Notes: generated from the letters alone by a model not told the origin. Positions 42,286 through 51,477 are shown, counted from the first letter of the stretch. The stretch is DNA of 64,000 bases from DSPP01 sp964607165 (GCA_964607165.1 CAZSIT010000002.1:1-64000); one strand, 5' to 3'. Numbers and translations: made by a program.

Positions 42286-42311
42286 CTCTTGTAACTGAAT
42301 AACTTAAGCCG

Positions 42312-42863
42312 ATGGACACGCAGGACGAGAGTTTACGGATAAGCGATTTTCTGGCCGGAAAGCCGGGCAACTTAATCGACGGCCTGATTCTCAAAACGGT
42401 ACGGTTAAAAAGTTGGGGGGAAGGTTTTGATACCGAGGACGTTATCCAGAACAGCCGGCTCTCTTTGATAAAAAATTTTCGGGAGAGAAAGTATGTCAGC
42501 GGTGACCTCTGGGCGTACGTGCGGCGGGTGGCCGAAATTCAGTGCATCCTGGAAATGAAAAGGCATTATCGGGCGATTAAACACCAAGAAAGAATCTCGC
42601 AACCGGCGCTGGAGGCGCACGACCCCGCCCCTGGGCCGCTCGGTCTTTTGCTCGAGGAAGAAAAAAGGGGCGAACTTATACGAATCCTGAAAGAGCTGGA
42701 TAAACGCTGCCTGCAGCTAATTCTTTTCAAATATCACAAGGGCTTGTCCTACAAGGAAATAGGCATACGGCTCTCCCTTTCCGAAAGCAACGCCATGGTT
42801 TCGGTTTACCGCTGCCTGAAAAAAAGTTGGGGGATTCTTCAAAAAATGGAAAAAAGTTTGTAA
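42312..42863 (+). CDS. ECF-type RNA polymerase sigma factor
   Basis: A 183-residue sigma-70-family protein with only regions 2 and 4. Region 2 reads DTEDVIQNSRLSLIKNF...LWAYVRRVAEI, and region 4 reads LDKRCLQLILFKYHKGLSYKEIGIRL followed by the recognition helix. No extra C-terminal domain is present. The next gene, 39 bases downstream, begins with a zinc-finger anti-sigma module, so the two form a sigma/anti-sigma pair. The divergent giant exoprotein gene is the closest candidate target, which is inference. Confidence 0.88.
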   Translation: MDTQDESLRISDFLAGKPGNLIDGLILKTVRLKSWGEGFDTEDVIQNSRLSLIKNFRERKYVSGDLWAYVRRVAEIQCILEMKRHYRAIKHQERISQPALEAHDPAPGPLGLLLEEEKRGELIRILKELDKRCLQLILFKYHKGLSYKEIGIRLSLSESNAMVSVYRCLKKSWGILQKMEKSL

Positions 42864-42902
42864 GGATTCAGGTGCTATCGCTATTGGAAATAATGGAGAG
42901 TT

Positions 42903-45035
42903 ATGTCTTGTGAAGATGGGCGGAAATATCTTCTCGGTGACTACGCCCGGGGAGTTTTAGCCGAGAGGGAGACGGCTCCGGTTCGGGAGCATCTAAAGGA
43001 CTGCCCGGATTGCCGGCAGGATTTGGCCGAATTCGAGCGGCTGCTCCCGCTTTTGGCCCATTTTGCCGAGGAACATATTCCGGCCGATTGCATCATTGAC
43101 TACTATCATAAAAGCCAGGAAGTCCCCGCCCGAAGCGAAGGCGGTTTCTGGAATGCGGAGATGGTCGAAAAGCATCTTGGCGTTTGCGACCAGTGCCAAG
43201 GGCTGTTTGACAAGCTAACCCTGGCTGAAAAAGAGTTTGCGGAAATCTCGAAAGAGGGCGCAACGGAATCTTCCATCGAAAAACCTTTTTTGAAAAGATG
43301 GGTCTTTCTGCGCTCCCGCCGGGTTTTGTATGCGGCGGTGGCCGCCGCAGCCCTACTCCTGTTTCTTATTCCCAATCTCCCCCTTCGCTCCCAAGGGCAG
43401 ATGATAGCGGTTTTGCCCTTTGAATATAAAGGCCCGGCGGAAAAGGAGTATTTTGCCGAAAGCATTAGTGATGAGATTTCCAATAGTCTGGAAAAAATCA
43501 GCGCCATAGGAGTCATCTCTTCCAGCAGCACGCTTCAATACAAAAATACGGACAAAACACCAAGCCAAATCGGCAAGGAACTGGGAGTTAATTACCTTTT
43601 GACAGGCACTGTTCGCTTGGACACCACCGGAAAATACGCCAAACTTCGAGTTGCCGCTCGATTGATGCGAACAGAGAATCAAACCGAAATCTGGAGGGAG
43701 CCGTTTGAAATTATTTGGGGAGAAATTTGCAATCTCCCCGGCGTAATCACCCGCAAGGTGGTTTCCGCTTTAAACATAGAACTTCTGGAACCGGAACACC
43801 AGGCGTTGGAGAGCTGTCCAACCGGCAACATCGAGGCGTATGAATATTATCTGCGCGGGAATCTTTTTTTCAAGCTACCCTGGCGAATGCCGGAAGCCGC
43901 CGACAGGTATCGGAAGGCGGTAGAATTGGATTCCGGTTTTGCTCTCGCTTACATAATGTTTGCCCGGGCCTCCCTGGAGCTGTTCTGGCATGGGAATCCG
44001 GAGGAGCACCTTTTGCCCCAAGCAAGGAAAGCGCTAAACAAAGCTTTTCAGCTAAGGCCCGACCTGCCGGAGGCACACCTGGCACTCGCTTCCTTTTATT
44101 ATCACGAACTGGAAAACGACAGCGCCTTGTCCGAGTTCACCTTGGCGGAAAAAGCTCTGGGCAAAAATCACGACTTTTTGGAGCAACGCGGCTTTCTGTT
44201 AAGGCGTATGGCCAAGTGGGAAGAGGCCGCCGAAATGCTTAAAAAAGCTTTTAAGCTCGACCCCCAAGATGGCTACCTGGCCGTGGAAATAGGGCAGACC
44301 TTTCGGGTAATGTTGCAATATCCGGAAGCACACCGGTATTACGATATCGCCCTTCCCCTTATGCCGCAGCAAGCAAGGCCGCAAACCTATGACTTCAAGG
44401 CCGGCATGTTGGCTGCCGCAGACGGGAATTCACGGAGAGCCAGAAAATTCTTGCAGGAGATGGTGGGGGACTCCGCGGCAAAACGCACCTTTTATGACGA
44501 CAGCACCGCCTGGGATGGCAATTACGAGAAGGCTTTGGGGTACTTTCAGATAAACGCCGCGCGCATAGTCAGTGAAAGCGTGGCCTGCTGGTGGGCGCAA
44601 GCCGACCTTTACGGCCGCCTAAAACGGCCGGAGCCAAGGTGCGCCTGCCTCGATTCTGCGCGGATGCTTTTAGAAACGGCGATACGCCGATTGCCGGCCA
44701 GACCGACCCGCTATGCGAGTTTTTACGAGGGTTACCTGCACAGCCAGCTCGGCCTTGTATACGCCCACTTGGGGAAAAAAGAGGAGGCCGTTCGGGAGGG
44801 GGAAAAAGCGGTCGAGTTGACCCCCCCGTCAAAGGATGCGTTCAACGCTCGGGATTGGGTAATAAACCTGGCAGAGATATATGTCACCCTTGGAGAAACG
44901 GAAAAGGCTGTCGATTGGCTTGAATACTATACCTCCTTTTGCCCCTATCTGGAGAAGAATCGGTTCATCGGCGAAGGGTGGGCCCCCGTGCGCAATCATC
45001 CCCGTTTCCAGAAGCTCATAAAGGTACGGGCTTGA
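42903..45035 (+). CDS. Membrane anti-sigma-like protein with two zinc fingers, TolB-like domain and TPRs
   Basis: A 710-residue predicted regulator. The N terminus has a zf-HC2 motif (HLKDCPDC, ~31-38) and a second HLGVCDQC motif (~94-101), so the anti-sigma finger looks duplicated. One transmembrane helix (~140-160) separates these from an outer part. First comes a FlgO/TolB-like domain (MIAVLPFEYKGPAEKEYFAESISDEI), usually found in adenylate-cyclase-type TPR proteins, then about 8-10 TPR units to the C terminus. This design suggests a sensor outside the membrane controlling the sigma factor inside. A basic stop-transfer KRWVFLRSRR precedes the helix. Confidence 0.85.
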   Translation: MSCEDGRKYLLGDYARGVLAERETAPVREHLKDCPDCRQDLAEFERLLPLLAHFAEEHIPADCIIDYYHKSQEVPARSEGGFWNAEMVEKHLGVCDQCQGLFDKLTLAEKEFAEISKEGATESSIEKPFLKRWVFLRSRRVLYAAVAAAALLLFLIPNLPLRSQGQMIAVLPFEYKGPAEKEYFAESISDEISNSLEKISAIGVISSSSTLQYKNTDKTPSQIGKELGVNYLLTGTVRLDTTGKYAKLRVAARLMRTENQTEIWREPFEIIWGEICNLPGVITRKVVSALNIELLEPEHQALESCPTGNIEAYEYYLRGNLFFKLPWRMPEAADRYRKAVELDSGFALAYIMFARASLELFWHGNPEEHLLPQARKALNKAFQLRPDLPEAHLALASFYYHELENDSALSEFTLAEKALGKNHDFLEQRGFLLRRMAKWEEAAEMLKKAFKLDPQDGYLAVEIGQTFRVMLQYPEAHRYYDIALPLMPQQARPQTYDFKAGMLAAADGNSRRARKFLQEMVGDSAAKRTFYDDSTAWDGNYEKALGYFQINAARIVSESVACWWAQADLYGRLKRPEPRCACLDSARMLLETAIRRLPARPTRYASFYEGYLHSQLGLVYAHLGKKEEAVREGEKAVELTPPSKDAFNARDWVINLAEIYVTLGETEKAVDWLEYYTSFCPYLEKNRFIGEGWAPVRNHPRFQKLIKVRA

Positions 45036-45104
45036 GGTGGGAGATAACCAGCAGGAAGGCGAAAAGCAAGTGATTTTTTGAGAAAAAACCTGCCTAATAC
45101 GCCC

Positions 45105-45132
45105 TTGAGCATTTTGGCTAATCTCATATTTT
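45105..45132 (+). promoter_or_regulatory. Candidate mqnD promoter, possibly leaderless
   Basis: TTGAGC, 16 nt, TATTTT ending 6 bases before the GTG. The predicted transcription start falls on or next to the start codon, and no SD is visible. Confidence 0.4.
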
Positions 45133-45138
45133 CCGGCC

Positions 45139-45972
45139 GTGAACAATAGAGTCCTCAAAATCGGCCACTCCCCCGACCCGGATGATGCTTTTATGTTTTA
45201 TGGGCTGGCCAAGGGGAAAGTGAAAATCCGGGATTTTGAAATCGAGCACGTGCTGGCCGACATTCAGACCTTAAACGAACGGGCGTTTAAAAGGGAATTA
45301 GAGGTCACGGCCGTTTCCGCTTTCGCCTTCACCCGGCTTGGCGGCGATTACTGGATAATGAGAACCGGCGCCAGTATGGGGGAAAACTACGGGCCGATTG
45401 TAGTGGCGCGCGAGCCGATAAAACCGGAAGATTTGAAGAACAAAAAAGTGGCTATTCCGGGAGTCTGGACGACTGCTTACCTCCTGGCCCAAATCTACCT
45501 GCCGAGTTTTGAACCGGTGCCGGTCGATTTTGCCCAAGTTTTTGAAACGGTCAAAAACGGCCAGGCCGACGCCGGGGTAATTATTCACGAGGGGCAGCTG
45601 ACCTATCCAGAGACCGGGCTCTATAAAATAGCCGATTTTGGAGAACTCTGGTTTGCCGAAACCGGCCTGCCATTGCCTTTGGGCTTGGATGTCGTCCGCA
45701 AAGATTTGGGCCGAAAGCTGGCGGAAGAAATTTCGTCCGGGCTGAAAAAAAGTATTGAGTATGGATTTGAAAACGAGCCGGAGGCCTTGGCCTATGCGCT
45801 TGAATTTGGCCGCGGAATTGGAACGGAGACCGGCCGGAAGTTCGTGCGGATGTATGTCAACGCTTACACGCTGGATATGGGGGAAAAGGGGGAGCGGGCT
45901 TTGAAATGGTTGTTCGAGAAAGCGGCGCAAAAAGGGATTTTGAAAGCTAAACCGGAAGTTGAATTGGTGTAA
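45139..45972 (+). CDS. mqnD: 1,4-dihydroxy-6-naphthoate synthase
   Basis: A 277-residue enzyme of the futalosine menaquinone pathway that converts cyclic dehypoxanthine futalosine to 1,4-dihydroxy-6-naphthoate. It has the family start SPDPDDAFMFYGL, the TAVSAFAF segment, RTGASMGENYGPIVVA and HEGQLTYPETGL. The GTG start gives the usual length. It converges on the other menaquinone genes, which are on the minus strand from 46227 to 52319, so it is a separate transcription unit. Confidence 0.93.
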   Translation: MNNRVLKIGHSPDPDDAFMFYGLAKGKVKIRDFEIEHVLADIQTLNERAFKRELEVTAVSAFAFTRLGGDYWIMRTGASMGENYGPIVVAREPIKPEDLKNKKVAIPGVWTTAYLLAQIYLPSFEPVPVDFAQVFETVKNGQADAGVIIHEGQLTYPETGLYKIADFGELWFAETGLPLPLGLDVVRKDLGRKLAEEISSGLKKSIEYGFENEPEALAYALEFGRGIGTETGRKFVRMYVNAYTLDMGEKGERALKWLFEKAAQKGILKAKPEVELV

Positions 45973-46051
45973 CGAAAATACCCTCCTTCCCGGGTAGCCC
46001 TCCGGCCTTTTTATCCCGAGCGTAGCCGAGGGGCCGCCGGAGGGAAAAACC

Positions 46052-46095
46052 CCGGGGGCAGCCCTTCGACTCCGCTCAGGGTAAAAGGCCCCCGG
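46052..46095 (-). terminator. Likely terminator of the menaquinone operon
   Basis: On the minus strand GCCGGGGGCC-type arm pairs across 46052-46095 (CCGGGGGC/GCCCCCGG) with a nested CCCTTCGACTCCGCTCAGGG hairpin, followed by GTTTTTCCC. A second hairpin, CCCTCCGGC/GCCGGAGGG, is at 45998-46044. Confidence 0.5.
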
Positions 46096-46129
46096 CCAAA
46101 CCCGTTAGGCATGATTTTACGTATAACCG

Positions 46130-46215
46130 ACAACTGTGCGGGATACAAAGACCATCCCGCACTACGAAAATATTTTTTCACCGTAGTGCAGGTTGGTTTT
46201 AGTAACCTGCACGCA
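46130..46215. repeat. Double-hairpin repeat related to the 115-bp element
   Basis: GTGCGGGAT/ATCCCGCAC (46136-46162) and GTGCAGGTT/AACCTGCAC (46186-46212). The CAGGTT...AACCTG part matches the left half of the elements at 7152 and 13196, but the rest has diverged. Confidence 0.45.
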
Positions 46216-46226
46216 TCTTCCCCGAA

Positions 46227-47306
46227 CTAATAATACCGAAGGATTTCGTACAACGTAGTGCGCTGGGCGGGGCGGAAGCCGGCTTCTTTAATCAGCGTGA
46301 CTACTTCATCGACGGTGATTTGATTGACGAAACCGGTCGCTTCGTGGACGTGCTCTTCAAAAAGCGTTCCACCGAAGTCATCGGCGCCGAAATGCAGGGC
46401 CACCTGACCGGCTTTTTTCCCCTCCGAAAACCAGGAGGCCTGAATATGGTCGAAATTGTCAAGATACAGGCGGGAAATAGCGAGCATTCTCAAATAGGCG
46501 TTGGCGCCGGCGTAAAAAGGAATATGCTTTTCCAGCTTGGTGTTCCCCGGCTTGAAACTCCAGGGGATGAAAGCGGTAAAACCGCCGGTATCGTCTTGAA
46601 GCGAACGGATGGAATCGAGGTGGGTGATTACATCTTCCGGCGTTTCGATATGCCCGTACATCATCGTGGCGGTGGAACGGAACCCCAGCTCGTGCGCCTC
46701 GCGATGCACCTCCAGCCATTTATTGGAAACTCCTTTTTCACGCGAGAATTTCCGGCGCACCCGGTCGGAAAGCATCTCCGCCCCGCCGCCGGGAAGCGTA
46801 TACAGCCCGGCTTCTTTCAGCCGGGCCAAAACTTCGCGGGTGGAAAGGCCGGAAACCTCCGCCATCCCCCAGATTTCGGGAGCGGAGAAAAAGTGGGGGG
46901 TCAGTTGAGGAAAAAGTTGGCGGGTCTTTTTCACCAGCCCGGTGTAGTATTCCAATGGCAGGTCGGGATGAACGCCCCCCTGCAGCAAAACGGTGGTGGC
47001 CCCCTGCTCTACCGACCATCTGATTTTTTTCAAAACTTCGTCGTGATCGAGCGTGTAGGCATCCGGCGCATCGGCGTGGCGGTAAAACGCGCAAAAGACG
47101 CAGTCATAGGTACAGACGTTGGTGTAGTTCGGGTTGCTATCTACTACGAAGGTGACGACATCATCCGGCATCCGCTTGGTTTTCTGTTCCGCCGCCAGTT
47201 CTCCGAGTTCCAAGATTGGACCTTCTTTGTAAAGGAAAACTCCCTCGTCGAAGGTAAGCCGCTCGCCGGCACCGATTTTGTCTTTCAGATAATTAAACGA
47301 CAGCAC
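46227..47306 (-). CDS. mqnC: Cyclic dehypoxanthine futalosine synthase (radical SAM)
   Basis: A 359-residue radical SAM enzyme that cyclises dehypoxanthine futalosine. The cluster motif is CTYDCVFCAFY (C-x3-C-x2-C), followed by LLQGGVHPDLPLEYY, TLPGGGAEMLSDRVR and MMYGHIETPEDV, all typical of MqnC. It is the last gene of the minus-strand operon and overlaps mqnA by 14 bases, implying coupling. A long frame on the opposite strand (46320-47327) is its shadow. Confidence 0.94.
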   Translation of the reverse strand: MLSFNYLKDKIGAGERLTFDEGVFLYKEGPILELGELAAEQKTKRMPDDVVTFVVDSNPNYTNVCTYDCVFCAFYRHADAPDAYTLDHDEVLKKIRWSVEQGATTVLLQGGVHPDLPLEYYTGLVKKTRQLFPQLTPHFFSAPEIWGMAEVSGLSTREVLARLKEAGLYTLPGGGAEMLSDRVRRKFSREKGVSNKWLEVHREAHELGFRSTATMMYGHIETPEDVITHLDSIRSLQDDTGGFTAFIPWSFKPGNTKLEKHIPFYAGANAYLRMLAISRLYLDNFDHIQASWFSEGKKAGQVALHFGADDFGGTLFEEHVHEATGFVNQITVDEVVTLIKEAGFRPAQRTTLYEILRYY

Positions 47307-48069
47307 CAGCCTCCTCCAGCATTTTAGCTTTAATCAAAGCCGAGCGGAAATACTCCAACCCCCTTTTCTCCTCCGGCCCGAGACGGTAGGTAATCCCCTT
47401 CAGGTAGACGACCCGTTCTTCCAAATTTCCCAGCTCTTCCGAGGCGGAAGCGGCCACGCTTTCCAGATTAGCCAAGCTTTTTTCCAGCGAACGGTCCAAC
47501 TGAATTTTGATTCGCTCCAAGATCGCGGGCGGAAGGGTTTTACGAAAAGCCCAGACCGCGAAAACAAACGGCAGGCCGGTCCAGAGGTGCCAGATTTCGG
47601 ACAAATCGTACTGGTAACGAAAATCCTCTTGACACTTTTTCTTTTTCTCAAGGGCTTGATTTCCTATCAAAAGCAACCCCTCCGTTTTGGGCGTTGATTC
47701 CGGCACGTAGCGGATGCCGCTCTGTTTTTCTTTGGTCTCCAGAATCAACCGGAGCAAGCAGAAGGAAGTGGCGGTCTGGTCGGAAACGGCGATTACTTTT
47801 CCGTTCAAGTCCCAGAGCGGATGGTCGGAGAAAAGCAGGATGCTTTTGACCGGCCCGCGGGCAGTAATGCCCAAATCGAGGGCCACAAAGTCATCCTCTA
47901 CGGTGAAATAATCGTAAAGTGAAAGCAGCCCACCATCAATTTTGCCCTGCCGGGCCAGTTCCCCCAGTTGTTTGGGATAGAGCTCCATCCAGTCGAAAGG
48001 GGCGTTTTCCCATCCATGGTGAAACGGAACGGCGTTCAGATATGGAATTTTACCGATTACGGTTTTCAT
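47293..48069 (-). CDS. mqnA: Chorismate dehydratase
   Basis: A 258-residue periplasmic-binding-fold enzyme that dehydrates chorismate to 3-[(1-carboxyvinyl)oxy]benzoate, the entry step of the futalosine route. Family marks are IGKIPYLNAVPFHHG at the N terminus, GKIDGGLLSLYDYF, and GPVKSILLFSDHP with VIAVSDQTATS. The ATG overlaps mqnE by 4 bases. No signal peptide, so it is cytoplasmic. Confidence 0.93.
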   Translation of the reverse strand: MKTVIGKIPYLNAVPFHHGWENAPFDWMELYPKQLGELARQGKIDGGLLSLYDYFTVEDDFVALDLGITARGPVKSILLFSDHPLWDLNGKVIAVSDQTATSFCLLRLILETKEKQSGIRYVPESTPKTEGLLLIGNQALEKKKKCQEDFRYQYDLSEIWHLWTGLPFVFAVWAFRKTLPPAILERIKIQLDRSLEKSLANLESVAASASEELGNLEERVVYLKGITYRLGPEEKRGLEYFRSALIKAKMLEEAGAVV

Positions 48070-49202
48070 ACCGACTGTGGTGTTAGCTTTTCGGAAGGAA
48101 CACGACCATTCTCATACACTTTCAGGATATTATAGCAGGCGTCCCGTTCCACCGGCACTCGACCCGCTTCGCGTATCATCGCAATCAAACGGTCACGGGT
48201 TAAACCAACCGGGCTTTCCGCCAGCGCAAAATGCGCGATCTTTTCTTCGCCGATAGTGCCATCGACATCATCCCCGCCAAAGTTCAGCCCAACCGAAGCG
48301 GTATGTTCTCCCAGCATCACCCAGTAGGATTTGATATGCGGGAAGTTGTCCAAGACCAGACGGCTGGTCGCCAGCGTGCGTAAATCGTCGATGGCGGAGG
48401 TAAAGCGGCTGGTGATGCCGGTATTCCCCGGTTGAAAAGCGAGCGGGATAAAAGTCAAAAAACCACCGGAGCGCTCCTGCTGGGCACGCAGCTTGAGCAG
48501 GTGGTCCACCCGCTCTTCCAAAGTTTCGATATGGCCGTACAAAAGCGTGGCGTTTGACTTCAACCCCAAACGATGCGCCGTATCGTGAATTTCCAGCCAG
48601 CGCTCTTCGCCGATTTTTTTGTCGAAAAGCTCTTTTTTTACCCGTTTCGAAAAAACCTCCGCCCCGCCGCCGGGGAGCGTGACCAGCCCGTGCTCCATCA
48701 GCTCTTTCAGAACGCCTTCGATGGAGAGCTTGGCGCGCTTGGCGAAAAAGTCGATTTCCACCGCCGTAAAAGCTTTTATTTGAGCGTTTGGAAAACGCTT
48801 TTGAATTTCAGTGAGCAGTTCCAAGCTGTGGTCCAAATCCCAATCCGGCCAGAGCCCGCCGACGATGTGTACCTCGTGCAGTTCTTCATTGAGACTCCCC
48901 AGCGCCTCTTCGGTAGTCATATTGTAAGCATGGGCGTCGCCCGGTTTGGCGGCAAAATCGCAGAATTTGCAATCCAAAACGCAGAGGTTGGTGGGATTCA
49001 GCTGGGCGTTTAAAACGAAATAGACGAAGTTGCCGGATTTTTTTTCTTTAGCCCAGTTGGCCATTTTCCCCAGCGAAAGGATATCCGGAGTCATTAGGCA
49101 GGCCAGCCCGTCTTCCATCTCCAGGTGTTTCCCTGAAATCACTTTTTCCCAGACCGGTTCCAGCTTATTGTCTTTGAATCTTATATCCGGTATTCGTTCC
49201 AT
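48066..49202 (-). CDS. mqnE: Aminofutalosine synthase (radical SAM)
   Basis: A 378-residue radical SAM enzyme that joins the MqnA product to the SAM-derived adenosyl unit, making aminofutalosine. The cluster motif is CVLDCKFCDFA, followed by VHIVGGLWPDWD, KAFTAVEIDF and TLPGGGAEVFSKRV, which distinguish MqnE from MqnC. Its start lies inside the ubiD frame (22-base overlap), and GTGGATG-like purines precede the ATG. MqnE implies the aminofutalosine branch, so a nucleosidase (MTAN/MqnB type) must be encoded elsewhere. Confidence 0.93.
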   Translation of the reverse strand: MERIPDIRFKDNKLEPVWEKVISGKHLEMEDGLACLMTPDILSLGKMANWAKEKKSGNFVYFVLNAQLNPTNLCVLDCKFCDFAAKPGDAHAYNMTTEEALGSLNEELHEVHIVGGLWPDWDLDHSLELLTEIQKRFPNAQIKAFTAVEIDFFAKRAKLSIEGVLKELMEHGLVTLPGGGAEVFSKRVKKELFDKKIGEERWLEIHDTAHRLGLKSNATLLYGHIETLEERVDHLLKLRAQQERSGGFLTFIPLAFQPGNTGITSRFTSAIDDLRTLATSRLVLDNFPHIKSYWVMLGEHTASVGLNFGGDDVDGTIGEEKIAHFALAESPVGLTRDRLIAMIREAGRVPVERDACYNILKVYENGRVPSEKLTPQSV

Positions 49203-50932
49203 CGGGCATCCACTTTTTTAATTATTTCTGCATCCATTTCGATTGGGGAAGGATAACCGCTTTTGAAAGTGGCGTCAATACCCAAAATACCCCGGTAAAC
49301 AGGTGCCGCGCCGATCAATTTAACGGAAGTAAAAACGAGGTCGCGGGCGCAGTCGAATCGGGTGAAAATTCCCCAGAGCAGGTTCTCCTCGTCCTGTAAG
49401 TTCACATCCGGGCTGACGGCTGCGGCCATTTTCACTGGCGCACTAATTTTTTGCACCAGGTTTTCAACCAGTCTCCGTCCATCATTTTTGGTTTTGACCA
49501 CAAGCAGACAATTTTCCAACAAAACAAAGTCATCCACCCCCGGTTCGTTTTTCAGCCAGTCGAGATTGGCTTTTTCTAAGGAAGGAACTGAACCGGTCTT
49601 GCGGGTGGCATCCAAAATCATTTTGCTGCCCAAGTTCATTTTGAAGCTGGTGAAATCGAGGGTATCCAAAGGCACGCCGGGCAAAAGCAAAAAATCCTCC
49701 GCTGGGTCGAAGTGGACGGTGATTTCCCGCAAGACGGCGCGGAAATTTTTTACGTCAATTCCATCAGACACCAAAACAGCAACCTTCGTTAATCCAAGTT
49801 GCCCCTGCCCCAAAAGTGAAAGAGCCGTTTTTACAGCTTCCTTGGCAAAGCGGTTGACCACGCCGACAACCAAAAGATTGTGAAATCCGGCCTGATAGTA
49901 GCTCCACATATCCGAAATTTCCGGATGCATCACTTTTATCAACGGCCCCAAAATTTCCTGAACCGCATCCCCCATCCAGCGGTCTTCCTGCGGCGGCTTG
50001 CCGACGACCGAGGCGGTGAAGATGGCATCTTTCCTTCGAGTGATTTTTTGGCAATGAAAAACAGGAAAGGGTGCCGGATGGGAATAATGCCCAAAATGGT
50101 CGCCGAAGGGCCCTTCATCTTTTCGTTCCTGCGGCGGACAAATGCCTTCCAAAATCATTTCCGCTTCCGCCGGAATTTCTAAATTCAAAGTTTTCGCCCT
50201 CACCATCCGGGTTGGTTTTTGCCTCAAAAATCCTGCCAAGCGCACTTCATCGATTCCTTCCGGCAAGGGTGCTAGGGCGGCCAGAATCAAAGCCGGGTCG
50301 GCGCCGCAAACCACCGCCACTTCTTGCGGAACTCCGGCCTGCTCGCACTCGAAGAAGTGAAACCCACCCCCTTTTTGAATCTGGTAATGCATTCCGGTCG
50401 TAGTGGAAGAATAAACCTGCATCCGGTAGATGCCAACGTTGCGCACCGCTGTTTTCGGGCTTTGCGTAAAAATCAGCCCCAAAGTGCCGAATCGCCCGCC
50501 ATCCTTGGGCCAGCAGAAAAGAAAAGGGAGCTTGTCCAGATTTGGCTCTTCCACGATTTCCTGCACCGGCGCAAAAGAAGTTTTCTTCGTTCCGGTTTTC
50601 AGAAACCGTTTGATTGTAGGTCGGTTTTCAAAAAGTTTTTTGAAGGAAAAAGCGGGTAAATCCTGGGCCAATTTAACCAAGGAAGCTCCCAGCTCGGCGG
50701 GAGCGGTTCCCAGCGCCCATTCTATTCTTCTTTTGGCTCCGAGGATGTTCACCGCCAAAGGAAACGGGGAACCCTTGACATTCTCAAAGAGCAAGGCCGG
50801 CCCCTCCCCCTTCACCACCCGGGTGACGATTTCGGTGATTTCGAGATACGGGTCAACTTCCACTTTGACGCGCCGCAAGTCCCCTTTTGTTTCCAAAAAG
50901 GAAAGAAACTGCCGCAGGGAGGTAAAGCTCAA
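49181..50932 (-). CDS. ubiD: UbiD-family decarboxylase of menaquinone synthesis
   Basis: A 583-residue prenyl-FMN-dependent decarboxylase, expected to remove the carboxylate of the naphthoate ring late in the pathway (the role given to the MqnL protein). It shows the N-terminal SLRQFLSFLETKGDLRRV, VYSSTTGMHYQIQKGGG, the EGPFGDHFGHYS block with acidic catalytic residues, and VVGKPPQEDRWMGDAVQE. It overlaps ubiX by ATGA, fitting the need for UbiX-made cofactor. Length is in the range of menaquinone-type UbiD proteins, longer than E. coli UbiD. Confidence 0.92.
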   Translation of the reverse strand: MSFTSLRQFLSFLETKGDLRRVKVEVDPYLEITEIVTRVVKGEGPALLFENVKGSPFPLAVNILGAKRRIEWALGTAPAELGASLVKLAQDLPAFSFKKLFENRPTIKRFLKTGTKKTSFAPVQEIVEEPNLDKLPFLFCWPKDGGRFGTLGLIFTQSPKTAVRNVGIYRMQVYSSTTTGMHYQIQKGGGFHFFECEQAGVPQEVAVVCGADPALILAALAPLPEGIDEVRLAGFLRQKPTRMVRAKTLNLEIPAEAEMILEGICPPQERKDEGPFGDHFGHYSHPAPFPVFHCQKITRRKDAIFTASVVGKPPQEDRWMGDAVQEILGPLIKVMHPEISDMWSYYQAGFHNLLVVGVVNRFAKEAVKTALSLLGQGQLGLTKVAVLVSDGIDVKNFRAVLREITVHFDPAEDFLLLPGVPLDTLDFTSFKMNLGSKMILDATRKTGSVPSLEKANLDWLKNEPGVDDFVLLENCLLVVKTKNDGRRLVENLVQKISAPVKMAAAVSPDVNLQDEENLLWGIFTRFDCARDLVFTSVKLIGAAPVYRGILGIDATFKSGYPSPIEMDAEIIKKVDARWNEYRI

Positions 50933-51477
50933 AGCTCTTCTTCTCTCCAGCCGCCCGGAATTTCCACCCCCATCAACCGCAAAATCTTGTTGGAAAAATC
51001 GCGGTAATTATCCTCCAGCGTTTTGGGCTGGGTATAAAACGGAGGCGAAATCGGCATTATGATTACCCCTTCGTGCGAAAGTTTGAGCGCATTTTCCAGG
51101 GCAATCGAAGAAAGCGGCGTTTCGCGCAAGGCCAGAATGATTCGGCGTCTTTCCTTTAACGCCACTTCGGCAATCCGGGTGATTAAGGTATCCGCAATTC
51201 CGGCGGCGATTTTCGCCATAGTGGAAACGGAACAAGGGTTGACCACAAACCAATCGAAAGGATTGGAGCCGGAAGAAAAAGGAGCCGCCAGTTCTTTGTT
51301 GGAAAAAATCTTGGCGCAATGCCCGGCCAAATCTTCCAGAGTAAGCCCCGCTTCCATTTTCAAAACCGCCTTGCCCCAATCCGAAATTACCAGATATTTT
51401 TCTCCCGGGCAGCGTTTGAGGAACTCGACGCCGTAGATGATGCCGGAAGCACCGGTCATAGCGATAACGGTTCTCAA
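50929..51477 (-). CDS. ubiX: UbiX-type flavin prenyltransferase
   Basis: A 182-residue flavoprotein that prenylates FMN to make the UbiD cofactor. The N terminus VIAMTGASGIIYG and the segment NPCSVSTMAKIAAGIADTLITR are family hallmarks, with LALRETPLSSIALENALKLS and IMPISPPFYTQPKTLED in the C-terminal half. It overlaps ubiA upstream and ubiD downstream by four bases each, so the three are coupled. Confidence 0.94.
   Translation of the reverse strand: MRTVIAMTGASGIIYGVEFLKRCPGEKYLVISDWGKAVLKMEAGLTLEDLAGHCAKIFSNKELAAPFSSGSNPFDWFVVNPCSVSTMAKIAAGIADTLITRIAEVALKERRRIILALRETPLSSIALENALKLSHEGVIIMPISPPFYTQPKTLEDNYRDFSNKILRLMGVEIPGGWREEEL

Noticed and set aside
46320..47327. 335-codon open frame on the plus strand opposite mqnC
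   Set aside because: No recognisable domain. The minus strand carries a complete radical SAM MqnC with all motifs.
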